Assembly: GCA_020633295.1 (NCBI GenBank) | Contig: JACKDW010000002.1 | Location: 1,240,001-1,304,000, forward strand | Length of the DNA: 64,000 nt | DNA from: Myxococcales bacterium | GTDB lineage: Bacteria; Myxococcota_A; Polyangia; Nannocystales; Nannocystaceae | Reading direction: 5' to 3' | Shown here: piece after piece, positions 25,901-33,476 of the stretch | How positions within the stretch are numbered: the stretch's first letter is position 1 | Layout: every line of letters begins with the position of its first letter | Notes under the pieces: model-generated | The model's input: the letters and a program-made list of their open reading frames with translations, nothing else | Databases searched by the model: none | What the model was told of the DNA's origin: nothing | Position numbers and translations under genes: made by a program

Positions 25901-28900
25901 GCGCCCAGCGGCGCTACCCCGGCAACCTGCTCGCGCGTCCGCAGCTGCTGCTCGACCCGTGGGCCGTGCGCGGCACCGACACCCAGGTCGCCGCGGCCGC
26001 GAGCGGGAGCGCCTACGCCTCGGGCGCGGCGAGCCCGATGCGCTCGACGTCGCGGATGATGCGTCGCGAGGATCGCGCCGCGGCCCCGCGCGACGCCTCG
26101 GCCACCCTCGACTTCCTCGCGCGCCCCGGGCTCGCGCTCTACAACCTGCGGCCGGGCGACGACGGCGTCGTGCGCGTGCCGCTCGATCAGCTCGCCGGCG
26201 TGCACGAGCTCCGCGTCGTCGTGGTCGGCCGGGACGGCGACGCGCTCGTCCACCACGCGCACGCGCCCCACGCCGCGCTCGAGCTGCGGGAGCGCCGGCT
26301 GCTGCCCGGCTTCGACCCGGCGCAGCACCTCGCGCAGCGGCGCGAGGCCACGGCGCTGCGGCCCGGCGAGGCGCTGACCGTCGACGACCTGTCCCTTGCG
26401 ACTGTTGAGCGTTACGACACGCTCGCGCGCGCCTTCGAGCTGCTCGCGACGCTCGGCTCGGGGCGCGTGACCCTCGAGAAGTTCCGCTTCATCCTCGACT
26501 GGCCCGCGCTCACGCCCGAGGAGCGGCGCGAGCGCTACAGCGAGTACGCGTGCCACGAGCTCAACCTGCTGCTCGCGCGCAAGGACCCGGCGTTCTTCGC
26601 CGAGGTCATCCGCCCGCACCTCGAGCACAAGCGCGAGCGCGAGTTCATCGACGACTACCTGCTCGAGGCCGACCTCTCGCCGTACCGTGAGTCCTGGGCC
26701 TACGCGCGCCTCAACGCGGTCGAGCGCATCCTGCTCGCGGGGCGCCTCGGCGGCGCGCTGGCCGAGGCGACGCGGCGCGACTTCCAGGATCGCGTCGAGC
26801 TGCTGCCCCCGGATCCCGAACGCGAGAACCGCCTGTTCGACACGGCGCTCAAGGGCCGCGCGCTCGAGGGCGGCGACGAGGGCGGGGCGCCGCCGTCGCC
26901 CCCGCCCCCGCCGCGCAGCCCGGCTCCGGCCGCGCTCGCGGCCCAGGTGAGGTCACTCGGGACCGGCCGCGGCGGCGGCGGCGGAGACCGTCGTCGTCGC
27001 GCCGCGAGCAGCCTGCGCGAGGTGGCGTTCGACGAGGTCGCCGACGAGGACATCGACAACCTGTTCAACGACGGGGGCGCGGCGCCGGCCGAGGCCGAGG
27101 AGGCGGAGTCCGAGGTCGCCTACGACATGGATGATGAGGCCGACGGCTTCGGCGGGCCGCCCCGCGGCGCGGGCGACCTGAGCAAGCGCGACAAGTCCAG
27201 GCCCAACTTCCGCGCGCCCGAGAAGACGCAGGAGTGGGCCGAGACGCACTACTACCGGCGCGAGCTGAAGAACCAGGGCCCAGGGCTCGTGTCGGTCAAC
27301 GCGTTCTGGCTCGGCGCGCTCGAGCACGAGCTGTCCAGCGAGCCAGGCGCGCCCTTCGTCTCGCCGCACCTCGCCCAGGCCGCCGGCGACTTCACCGAGA
27401 TGATGTTCGCGCTCGCGTTGATCGGGCTGCCGTGGACCGCGGAGGCGCCGACGCGCGCGCCCCAGGGGCGCGGCGTGGTGCTCACCGCCCGCAGCCCCGC
27501 GATCGCGTTCCACCGGCAGATCCGGCCGGCGCGGACCGGCGAGGAGGATCGCGGGCTGCTCGTGCGACACCACTACCTGCGGGCTGACGACCGCGTGCGC
27601 CTCGAGGGCGGGCAGGAGGTCGAGAAGCACCTGCGCCCGCGCGCGCCGGGCGGGCAGGCTGACGGGGCCGCCGACGAGTTCCTGACCCACGTCGTGTACG
27701 AGTGCAAGGTCGTGGTGACCAACGCGACCTCGCGCCGGCGCAAGCTCGAGCTGCTGCTGCAGATCCCCGCCGGCGCCATGACGGTCGCCGCCGGCCACGT
27801 CACCCGCGGCGTGCACTGCAACCTCGAGCCCTACAGCACGCAGCGCTTCGAGTACGCGTTCTACTTCCCGCGCGCCGGCGCGTTCACGCACTACCCGGCG
27901 CAGGCCAGCGAGCACGGCGCGCTGCTGGCCGCGGCCGAGCCGGCGCTGCTCGACGTGGTGGAGGTCGCCAGCAAGCGCAGCCGCGACACGTGGCCGCACA
28001 TCGTCGAGCACGGCGACGACGCTGACGTGCTCGAGTTCCTGCGCACGCGGAACGTGCAGACGCTCGGCGACGGGCTCGCGCGCGTCGCCGAGCGCATGTA
28101 CGACCGCGCGATGTACGAGCGCACGCTCGCCACGCTGCGCGCGCGCCAGCTCTACTGCGGTCCGCTGTGGGCGTTCTCGGTCTATCACCGCGACGGCCCG
28201 GCGCTCGCCGAGTACCTGCGTCACGAGGGCGGCTTCCTCGACAACTGCGGCCCCGCGCTGCGCTGCGCGCTGCTGACGATCGACCCCTTCGCCCGCCGGC
28301 GCTATCAGCACCTCGAGTACGCGCCGCTGATCAACGCGCGCGCGCATCGCTTCGCCAATCACCCGACGATCCTCAACAACCGCTTCGCGGAGCAGTGGAC
28401 CGCGCTCCTGCGCGTGCTCTCGCACAAGCCGCACCTCGAGCACGACGACCGGCTCGCGGTCGCGTACTACCTGCTGCTGCAGGACCGCACCGACGAGGGG
28501 CTGGCGATGTTCGCCCGCGTCGACCGCGAGGCGATCGCGGCGCGCATGCAGTATGACTACTTGGCCATCTACGCGGCGTTCTTCGAGGCGAGCGCAGAGG
28601 CGCTCGCGCGCGCGCGCGCGCTCGCCTCGGCCTGGAAGGACACGCCGGTCAAGCCGTGGCGCGCGCGCTTCCAGGGCGCGCTGGCGCAGCTCGACGAGCT
28701 CGCGGGCGGCGGGGCCGGGGACGCCGGCGCGGCCGCGGACGAGCGCGACCGCGACGCGCGGCACGATCACCTGGCGCGGACCGAGGCGAGCTTCGACTTC
28801 ACCGTCGAGGGCGGCGCGGTCGCGCTGCGCTACCACAACCTCGAGCGCTGCCGCGTGCACTACTACCGCATGGACATCGAGCTGCTGTTCTCGCGTCAGC

Positions 28901-29358
28901 CGTTCGTGCAGGAGCAGTCGGGGCAGTTCGCGTTCATCGCCCCCAACCTCGCGTTCACCCACGAGCTCGCGGCGCGCGAGGGCCAGGTCACCTTCGCGAT
29001 CCCGGACGAGCTCGCGGGCGCCAACGTGCTGATCGAGGTCGTCGCCGCGGGGCAGCGCAAGTCGTGCACGCACTACGCGAACTCGCTCAGCGTTCGGCTC
29101 ATCAGCACCTACGGGCAGGTCCGCGTGGCGCACGAGCGCACGGGCGCGCCGCTGGCCCGGGTCTACGTCAAGGCCTACGCGCGCCAGCGCGGCGGCGCGG
29201 CGCGCTTCTACAAGGACGGCTACACCGACCTGCGCGGCGTGTTCGACTACGCCTCGCTCAGCAGCGACGAGCTCGATCGCGTCGAGCGCTTCGCGCTGCT
29301 GATCCTGAGCGAGGAGCACGGCGCCGTGATCCGCGAGGTCGCGCCGCCCGAACGCTGA
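22963..29358 (+). CDS. Giant 2131-residue protein with macroglobulin-like segments, unknown function
   Basis: There is no signal peptide or membrane helix, so it is predicted cytoplasmic. N-terminal about 400 residues are helical and TPR-like (ALADDREAVLDKMIPG; LQNEGRLDEADALIEQA). From about 400 to 1250 are beta-rich repeats. One part, LALELDVKNVQTLVVKVFEINLFNYF through GPGVYVVEFIGGGKSSRALIRRG, resembles the MG1/MG2 start of bacterial alpha-2-macroglobulins, and a later PGDDGVVRVPLDQLAGVHELRVVVVG resembles their pre-thioester segment. Residues about 1304-1400 are disordered: poly-Pro, poly-Gly, RRRR, then Asp/Glu-rich, placed where a bait region might be. The C-terminus adds beta domains and a helical repeat. 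No thioester motif (CGEQ) is seen. The ATG at 22963 is the first plausible start; the upstream in-frame sequence is Arg/Pro-rich. No family is confidently recognised. Confidence 0.8.
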   Translation: MIDKQLEQFALADDREAVLDKMIPGSEDAFSYRCLHLQNEGRLDEADALIEQAHARGVRQQLLDRLRDRQALLRFESDPARSCARVQERLGLSFTPARARSSEAEEYPSALDPELIDREYLTPHMLQARDLSWISDEGIAWVLERYAAETRATKLLGRVQQPDHPRLVDEILRGLDSDRRTTFGGLEIHKNLCWAQYRELVHRRPLLLQEEAFVSACLHRLAPPEGCELARDREARGAYHERLWSLVSGLAPKFEPLKKHVLYYMLEHGRAGGEYDRARFLEYLALAGDARFAKTKTEVRGRVSASSFTRELVEMPAVTSDEPLVRDFLITLLRDAEDYQAFAELVREDFLRRAFAEAKILYGAADVERAYALLDSGARKELVDRVELEFAETTPRYFELDEGAGVLALELDVKNVQTLVVKVFEINLFNYFAAHGRDVDTSIDLDGLVATSEQTYRYDEPPQRRARRRFEFPQLAGPGVYVVEFIGGGKSSRALIRRGRLRFTHRLSAAGHALQVVDAAGQVRADATMWLSGREYKPDEDGQIFVPFAADRGGQRRFLLRLGEVITVESFTLLTEAYAFSAAIHVEREALIAGQRAEVVVRPQLRVHGEPVSVSLIKRARLRIESTDLHGVSTSMEVGRFPLHDHQESVHSFQVPEGLRSLCFTVLGAVHNRARGQDVDVSATATVRVNGIDSMTQVASLHLARGQGGYVLHALGKAGEPRAAQRLTVTFHHRLFSRTIAETLQTDARGQVELGALVDILKLDVRAPTGIAGGTWTLPVDRCSLPELVHARAGETISLSRPADVPTTREGYSLLMVRRGQPLRDCFEQLVFPERGAARGTVQLQDLEPGRYELRYKRSGQLVQIVVAEGEHVRGAARRWIDAGARLLEAWRNRPLSLARVSVDAERDELQIHVVGPKYRPRVHLLASRFVADRPGERALAPSRELAGVAGQLEFPSPRSEFQAGRDIGDEYRYILERRSAQRRYPGNLLARPQLLLDPWAVRGTDTQVAAAASGSAYASGAASPMRSTSRMMRREDRAAAPRDASATLDFLARPGLALYNLRPGDDGVVRVPLDQLAGVHELRVVVVGRDGDALVHHAHAPHAALELRERRLLPGFDPAQHLAQRREATALRPGEALTVDDLSLATVERYDTLARAFELLATLGSGRVTLEKFRFILDWPALTPEERRERYSEYACHELNLLLARKDPAFFAEVIRPHLEHKREREFIDDYLLEADLSPYRESWAYARLNAVERILLAGRLGGALAEATRRDFQDRVELLPPDPERENRLFDTALKGRALEGGDEGGAPPSPPPPPRSPAPAALAAQVRSLGTGRGGGGGDRRRRAASSLREVAFDEVADEDIDNLFNDGGAAPAEAEEAESEVAYDMDDEADGFGGPPRGAGDLSKRDKSRPNFRAPEKTQEWAETHYYRRELKNQGPGLVSVNAFWLGALEHELSSEPGAPFVSPHLAQAAGDFTEMMFALALIGLPWTAEAPTRAPQGRGVVLTARSPAIAFHRQIRPARTGEEDRGLLVRHHYLRADDRVRLEGGQEVEKHLRPRAPGGQADGAADEFLTHVVYECKVVVTNATSRRRKLELLLQIPAGAMTVAAGHVTRGVHCNLEPYSTQRFEYAFYFPRAGAFTHYPAQASEHGALLAAAEPALLDVVEVASKRSRDTWPHIVEHGDDADVLEFLRTRNVQTLGDGLARVAERMYDRAMYERTLATLRARQLYCGPLWAFSVYHRDGPALAEYLRHEGGFLDNCGPALRCALLTIDPFARRRYQHLEYAPLINARAHRFANHPTILNNRFAEQWTALLRVLSHKPHLEHDDRLAVAYYLLLQDRTDEGLAMFARVDREAIAARMQYDYLAIYAAFFEASAEALARARALASAWKDTPVKPWRARFQGALAQLDELAGGGAGDAGAAADERDRDARHDHLARTEASFDFTVEGGAVALRYHNLERCRVHYYRMDIELLFSRQPFVQEQSGQFAFIAPNLAFTHELAAREGQVTFAIPDELAGANVLIEVVAAGQRKSCTHYANSLSVRLISTYGQVRVAHERTGAPLARVYVKAYARQRGGAARFYKDGYTDLRGVFDYASLSSDELDRVERFALLILSEEHGAVIREVAPPER

Positions 29359-29376
29359 GCGTGGGCTCCATACGGC

Positions 29377-29403
29377 GACGGCCAGCCGCTCGGGCTGGCC
29401 GTC
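29377..29403 (+). terminator. Stem-loop after the giant gene
   Basis: GACGGCCAGCC and GGCTGGCCGTC form a perfect 11-bp stem with a 5-nt loop, 18 nt after the stop. No T-run follows. It may stop transcription from both strands, since the tRNA gene on the other strand ends nearby. Confidence 0.5.
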
Positions 29404-29430
29404 CCGGCGCGCCACGACGCCGGCGGGGAG

Positions 29431-29502
29431 TAGGCGGAACAGGGATCGAACCTGCGACCCGCGCCTTGTAAGGGCGCTGCTCTACCACTGAGCTATCCGC
29501 CT
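29431..29502 (-). tRNA. tRNA-Val (anticodon UAC)
   Basis: The minus strand folds as a full cloverleaf: acceptor AGGCGGA/TCCGCCT with discriminator A, D-arm GCTCAGTGGTAGAGC, anticodon stem GCGCC/GGCGC with loop CTTACAA (anticodon TAC, reads GUA), and T-arm GCAGG-TTCGATC-CCTGT. 72 nt. CCA is not encoded. The first pair is A-U rather than the usual G-C. Confidence 0.95.
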
Positions 29503-29515
29503 GAGCGTGGGGATG

Positions 29516-30265
29516 CTACCCCGAATCATCCAGCGCGTCGACGCCACGCTGCGGCGCGACGAGCTCGGCGACCGGCAGCGGCGACGCGCCGGCGACGTGG
29601 GCAGGTCGCGGCTCCTCGAGCGACGCGGCGAGCCCGGGCGAGGAGCCGAGCGGCGACGGCCAGCGGGTGAGGATGGTGCGCGCGCTCGCGGGCAGGCGCA
29701 CGAGCAGCTCCTCGACGGTCGCCTCGCCGCTCGGGCGCAGCTCCGGGTCGAGGCAGGCGAGCGGCGTGAGCACGAAGTCGCGGCGCGCGAGCTCCGGGTG
29801 CGGGAGTCGCAGTCGCGGCGTCGAGACGGTGAGCGAGCCGGCCGCGACCGGGACGGCGTCGTCCTCGCGCGCCGTCGCGTGCGGGAGGTACACGAGCAGG
29901 TCGAGGTCGAGCGTGCGCGCGCCCCAGCGGCTGCTCGCGCGGCGCGTGCGTCCGTGGCTGCGCTCGATCGTCAAGAGCGCGTCGAGCAGCTCGATCGGCG
30001 TGAGCGTCGTCGCCAGCTCGAGCGCCGCGTTGAGAAACGGGAACCTCGACGGCCCGAGCGGGCGCGTCTCGAAGGCCGGCGAGCAGCGGAGCAGGCGCGT
30101 GCCCGGGATCCAGCCGCGGGCGAACACGTCCACGGCGCTGCCGAGGATCGTCGCGCGGTCCCCGAGGTTGCCGCCGATCCCGACATAGGCGAGCGCGGGC
30201 GCGGCGATGGGGGCAGCGGCGACTTCGGGCTTCGCGTCGAGCTCGAGGGGCGCAGGGCGCGTCAT
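29516..30265 (-). CDS. folK: 2-amino-4-hydroxy-6-hydroxymethyldihydropteridine pyrophosphokinase
   Basis: A 249-residue HPPK, transferring pyrophosphate from ATP to 6-hydroxymethyl-7,8-dihydropterin in folate synthesis. Motifs are AYVGIGGNLGDRATIL (26-41), FLNAALELATTLTPIELLDALLTIERSHGR, RWGARTLDLDLLVY with the metal Asp pair, and LPHPELARRDFVLTPLACLDP. An extra N-terminal 25 residues and a C-terminal tail of about 50 residues make it longer than E. coli FolK (about 160). The ATG overlaps the stop of the upstream lipoprotein gene by 4 nt. Confidence 0.94.
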   Translation of the reverse strand: MTRPAPLELDAKPEVAAAPIAAPALAYVGIGGNLGDRATILGSAVDVFARGWIPGTRLLRCSPAFETRPLGPSRFPFLNAALELATTLTPIELLDALLTIERSHGRTRRASSRWGARTLDLDLLVYLPHATAREDDAVPVAAGSLTVSTPRLRLPHPELARRDFVLTPLACLDPELRPSGEATVEELLVRLPASARTILTRWPSPLGSSPGLAASLEEPRPAHVAGASPLPVAELVAPQRGVDALDDSG

Positions 30266-31281
30266 GGTGCTTCGGGGACCCGTGCGGTCGACGGTTCAGC
30301 GCGAACGGCGAGCGGATCAGCCGCTCGGTGCCGCCCCGCGTTGGGCTCGGCGATGGTTCGCTTATACGGCAGCACGATGGTGATGGGCAATCGCGAGGGC
30401 GGCTCGTCGCCCGCGGCGAGCTCGATGACCGCGGCGAGCGAGGTCCGCTCGCGCTCCGAGTCGGTGTCGGGGGCGGGCGTCCCCGGGTTCATGTCGTCGC
30501 GGTCATCGTCGCCGTCGACATCGTCACGAGCGCTGTCCGACCGCGCGTCGTCTTCGCGGGCTGGTGGCTCGAGGGTCTCCGGGAGCAGGAAGCGCGCGAC
30601 GCCGTGCTCATCCGCGCGCGCGTCCTCGTGGTGCTCGTTGATCACGAGCGTCACGAGCTGGTCGCTCGCCGGCGCCGTCGCCGGGTTGCACGCCTCGATC
30701 GGCCCCTCCTCGACGCGATAGGTCTCGATCGTCGTCCGCTCGTCGCGCGCGCGCACGGTGTCGTAGATCGCGCCGCTCAGCGCGCCGGTGCCGATCGCCG
30801 TGAACACGCCGCCGACGATGTAGCCCGGCGTCGGATCCAGCACGGCGCGCCCGTCGTCGTCCGCGGTCACCGTGTTCGAGAACGCGGTCGGCTGGGCGAA
30901 GGCGAAGGCCGCCATCGCGTAGGCCGCCGTCGCCAGGGCGTACTCGACATAGAGCGCGCCGCCGGCTCGACGCGAGGTTCGCTCCTCGCGGATCACCGGC
31001 ACCTCCTCGACCCGCTGACAGCGTCGATCCTCGCGCAGGGTGACCGTCAGGAGCGCGCCGCGCTGCTCCCATGACGTCTCGAGCGCGCGCGTGATGATCC
31101 GACGACCCTCGAGGTCGCGATCTCGCGGCGGGATCGAGGCGAGCGGACGACGCTCGCCGGGGCGCGCGCGGACGTCGATGCTCGTCTCGCTCGTGATGCT
31201 CGCGCACGCCGGCGCCAGCACCAGCGCGCCGGTGAGCGACGCGGCGACGCGGCCGAGGCTTCGCGTTCGCCAGCGCGTCAC
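30262..31281 (-). CDS. Putative lipoprotein between cyaY and folK
   Basis: A 339-residue protein of unknown family. The N-terminus (VTRWRTRSLGRVAASLTGALVLAPAC) is a signal peptide with lipobox LAPAC. Visible features are a glycine-rich helix-like segment (GYIVGGVFTAIGTGALSGAIYD), a short hydrophobic region (ALATAAYAMAAFAFAQP) and a C-terminal acidic linker. The GTG start overlaps the cyaY stop by 4 nt and its stop overlaps folK, so cyaY, this gene and folK are one translationally coupled run. Longer readings upstream are shadow of cyaY. Confidence 0.75.
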   Translation of the reverse strand: MTRWRTRSLGRVAASLTGALVLAPACASITSETSIDVRARPGERRPLASIPPRDRDLEGRRIITRALETSWEQRGALLTVTLREDRRCQRVEEVPVIREERTSRRAGGALYVEYALATAAYAMAAFAFAQPTAFSNTVTADDDGRAVLDPTPGYIVGGVFTAIGTGALSGAIYDTVRARDERTTIETYRVEEGPIEACNPATAPASDQLVTLVINEHHEDARADEHGVARFLLPETLEPPAREDDARSDSARDDVDGDDDRDDMNPGTPAPDTDSERERTSLAAVIELAAGDEPPSRLPITIVLPYKRTIAEPNAGRHRAADPLAVRAEPSTARVPEAP

Positions 31282-31598
31282 AGCTCGATCCGCGCGCCGA
31301 GCTTCTCGCCGACCGCCTGGGCCACGGCGGCCATCAGCTCGTCGCCGTTGCGGCTGGCGATCCAGCGCCCTTCGTCCGGGTGATAGTCGAAGTGCCACGC
31401 GGTCGTGCCCGCCGCCATCCAGATCTGACCGGCGGCGCTGTGGGCGTTGATGATGAACTGGGCGCCGTCGGCGAAGCTCACCGTCAACACGTCCCCGGCC
31501 AGGTTGACATCGAGGTCCTCGCGATCGAGCTCGCCGAGCTGATCGTCGATGCGCTCGAGCGCGCGCGCGGAGAGGCGGAAGAACTCCTTGCGTTCCAT
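31278..31598 (-). CDS. cyaY: Iron-sulfur assembly protein, frataxin family
   Basis: A 106-residue protein. The family binds iron through an acidic first helix and modulates cysteine desulfurase in Fe-S cluster synthesis. The helix FFRLSARALERIDDQLGELDREDLDVNLAGDVLTVSF carries the acidic ridge, and the sheet signature is FIINAHSAAGQIWMAAGTTAWHFDY. The ending ELMAAVAQAVGEKLGARIEL is the usual C-terminal helix. The length equals E. coli CyaY. It is upstream-coupled to a lipoprotein and folK, and 33 nt downstream of a small membrane protein gene. Confidence 0.93.
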   Translation of the reverse strand: MERKEFFRLSARALERIDDQLGELDREDLDVNLAGDVLTVSFADGAQFIINAHSAAGQIWMAAGTTAWHFDYHPDEGRWIASRNGDELMAAVAQAVGEKLGARIEL

Positions 31599-31631
31599 GC
31601 CCGACCAGAGTGCAGGCTGCTCACAAAAACA

Positions 31632-32054
31632 TCAATTGCTCGCGGGCGCGGCTTCACGCGCCGCGTCGCCCGCGGGCGGCGACGCCGGTGCGCTCTCGTC
31701 CTCGCGCGGCGGCGCGTCGGCCTTCGCGTCGGCCTTCGCGTCGGCCTTCGCGTCAGCCTTCGCGTCCGCCTTCGCGTCCGGGGAGGGCGCGGCGCTGGCC
31801 TCCGGCGGCACCGGGAAGCCGAGCTGCGCGGCGCTCTCCGGGGTCAGCTCGAGGTACTCGCGGGTCGAGCCGTCCGGCATCGTGATGGTGCGCGTGTGCT
31901 GCTTGAGCAGCGCGTCGCGCTCGGCCTCGGCCTCGGCCTGCGCGCGCGCGGCCTCGTTGCGGTTTTGGCACGTGATGATCGCCCGCGTGCCGAAGATCAA
32001 GAACAGCGGCCCGAAGATCAGGATGCGAATGAGAATGTGCCGCGGGATCCGCAT
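31632..32054 (-). CDS. Small single-pass membrane protein with Asp-Ala-Lys-Ala repeats
   Basis: A 140-residue protein. One membrane segment (ILIRILIFGPLFLIFGTRAIITC, about 6-28) is followed by a charged helix (RNEAARAQAEAEAERDALLKQH), a short folded segment (MPDGSTREYLELTPESAAQLGFPVPP) and a C-terminal DAKA repeat encoded by 12-bp units. The function is unknown. The ATG at 32054 precedes the membrane segment. It is likely in one transcript with cyaY. Confidence 0.7.
   Translation of the reverse strand: MRIPRHILIRILIFGPLFLIFGTRAIITCQNRNEAARAQAEAEAERDALLKQHTRTITMPDGSTREYLELTPESAAQLGFPVPPEASAAPSPDAKADAKADAKADAKADAKADAPPREDESAPASPPAGDAAREAAPASN
31714..31779. repeat. 12-bp tandem repeat encoding Asp-Ala-Lys-Ala
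   Basis: The unit GCGTCGGCCTTC is repeated about 5.5 times; the later units have A or C for G at position 6. In-frame copy-number change would lengthen or shorten the tail only. Confidence 0.8.
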
Positions 32055-32111
32055 GGTGAACTCGACTTTGCAGCAGCCGGCAGGCCTCGGCAAGCCAGCG
32101 TCCGCTTGTCG

Positions 32112-32915
32112 CTAGGGCAGCGACTCGATCAGCACCTGTCGGATCACGAAGGCGAGCGCCGAGCTCGAGTGCAGCGCGGCGCTGTTGCCGGACGCCGGGT
32201 CGATCTGCGCGACCGCCCCACGCGTCACGCGGATGGACGCCGGGCAGCTCTCGCCGGCGTCGACGCCGGGCTTGAGCGTGATCGTGTCGGCGGGCACCGT
32301 GAGCGTGTCGCCGCTGGCGACGAACTCGACGGCGAAATTCGCCAGGCAGGGGACGCCGTCGATCTCGTCGACGATGTCGATCGACACCGGCGCGTCCTCG
32401 GTCGCCGCCGGCGCCCAGGCGATGTCGAGCGGCTCGGCGCGCGAGTAGCCCACGCCCCAGTCGCGCGCGGGGTCCGGGCTCAGCAGCGTCAGCGACTGCG
32501 TGCCCACGGTGATGAAGAACCGGAAGAACTCGCGGTCGGACTCGAGCACGACCTCGTACTGCCGCGACGCGTTGTCCTGGGTGATCGAGTAGACAGGTTG
32601 CCCCTGGGCGCGCTCGATCGGGCGCGCGTTCGCCTGGTTGATCGTGACCGCGTCGCCGTCGCAGAGGTACAGCGCGCTGAGGTCCTCGACGCGCTCACCC
32701 TCCATCGGCGCGCGCTTGAACGCGAGCTCCACCAGCGTGCGGCCGTCGATGTCGGCGATCAGCGCCTCGAGGATCGTCTCCTCGATCGGCACGCTGCACA
32801 GCGTGCCGGTGGTGTCGCTCGTGCAGCCCGGCGCGGCGGTCGCCGCGACGACGAGCAGGCCGAGCGCGAGCGTCCCGCCCCGGCGCGCCGAGCCGCGCGC
32901 GCGGCCGCGCGTCAT
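32112..32915 (-). CDS. Putative lipoprotein, unknown family
   Basis: A 267-residue protein. The signal peptide (RRGGTLALGLLVVAATAAPGC) ends in a lipobox with Cys31. The mature part is mainly beta: TLVELAFKRAPMEGERVEDLSALYLCDGDAVTI, ASRQYEVVLESDREFFRFFITVGTQSLTLLSPDP and GDTLTVPADTITLKPGVDAGESCPASIRV. Three cysteines after the lipobox may form disulfides. No family recognised. It starts 2 nt after the hemJ stop, so the two are co-transcribed. Confidence 0.75.
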   Translation of the reverse strand: MTRGRARGSARRGGTLALGLLVVAATAAPGCTSDTTGTLCSVPIEETILEALIADIDGRTLVELAFKRAPMEGERVEDLSALYLCDGDAVTINQANARPIERAQGQPVYSITQDNASRQYEVVLESDREFFRFFITVGTQSLTLLSPDPARDWGVGYSRAEPLDIAWAPAATEDAPVSIDIVDEIDGVPCLANFAVEFVASGDTLTVPADTITLKPGVDAGESCPASIRVTRGAVAQIDPASGNSAALHSSSALAFVIRQVLIESLP

Positions 32916-32917
32916 GT

Positions 32918-33358
32918 TCAGGTCCCGGACCACGGCTTCACCACCACCATGATAACGATCAGCAGCAGCAGGACGGTCGGCGCCTCGTTGATCATGCGGC
33001 ACTGCCTCGAGCTGAGCTCGACCTTGCCGCGCGCGAAGTCGCGTCCGACCTTGCCGCTGTAGAAGTGATAGACGAACAGGCCCACGAGCCCGAGCAGCTT
33101 CGCGTGGAACCAGCCCTGCGCGAAGTAGAACTCGGGCATGCGCGCGACCAGCAGCGCGCCCATCACCGTCGTGAAGACCATCGCCGGGGTCAGGATGATC
33201 CGGTAGAGCTTGCGCTCCATGGTCGTCAGGACCTCGACGACCTCGGGCTTGTGCTTGTTCTCGACGTGATAGACGTACAGGCGAAAGATGTAGAACAGCC
33301 CCGCGAACCACGCGACGACGCCGATGATGTGGAACGCGCGCAGCCAGTTGTAGAGCAT
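32918..33358 (-). CDS. hemJ: Protoporphyrinogen oxidase HemJ (UPF0093)
   Basis: A 146-residue membrane protein of four helices converting protoporphyrinogen IX to protoporphyrin IX in haem synthesis. MLYNWLRAFHIIGVVAWFAGLFYIFRLYVYHVE carries the conserved His10 and the Y-W-A-G-F-Y-RL pattern; RKLYRIILTPAMVFTTVMGALL, FHAKLLGLVGLFVYH and RMINEAPTVLLLLIVIMVVVKPW match the family. The length is typical. The ATG at 33358 lies 6 nt after TGC-TACCCT. Confidence 0.92.
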   Translation of the reverse strand: MLYNWLRAFHIIGVVAWFAGLFYIFRLYVYHVENKHKPEVVEVLTTMERKLYRIILTPAMVFTTVMGALLVARMPEFYFAQGWFHAKLLGLVGLFVYHFYSGKVGRDFARGKVELSSRQCRMINEAPTVLLLLIVIMVVVKPWSGT

Positions 33359-33364
33359 GGCCTG

Positions 33365-33373
33365 AGGGTAGCA
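33365..33373 (-). promoter_or_regulatory. Extended -10 promoter (TGC-TACCCT) of hemJ
   Basis: On the minus strand TG, C and TACCCT stand 6 nt before the hemJ ATG. No -35 seen. Leaderless start predicted; the same nonamer precedes the 42747 gene. Confidence 0.45.
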
Positions 33374-33476
33374 AGCTTGCGCGTGGACGCGTCGTCGCGG
33401 CCGCCTACGCAGGTCGGCGCGCGCGCCGTCCTCCCGCTTCGAGGGGTCGGTCTGCTTCCCCGCGCTTGTTTTCGGG

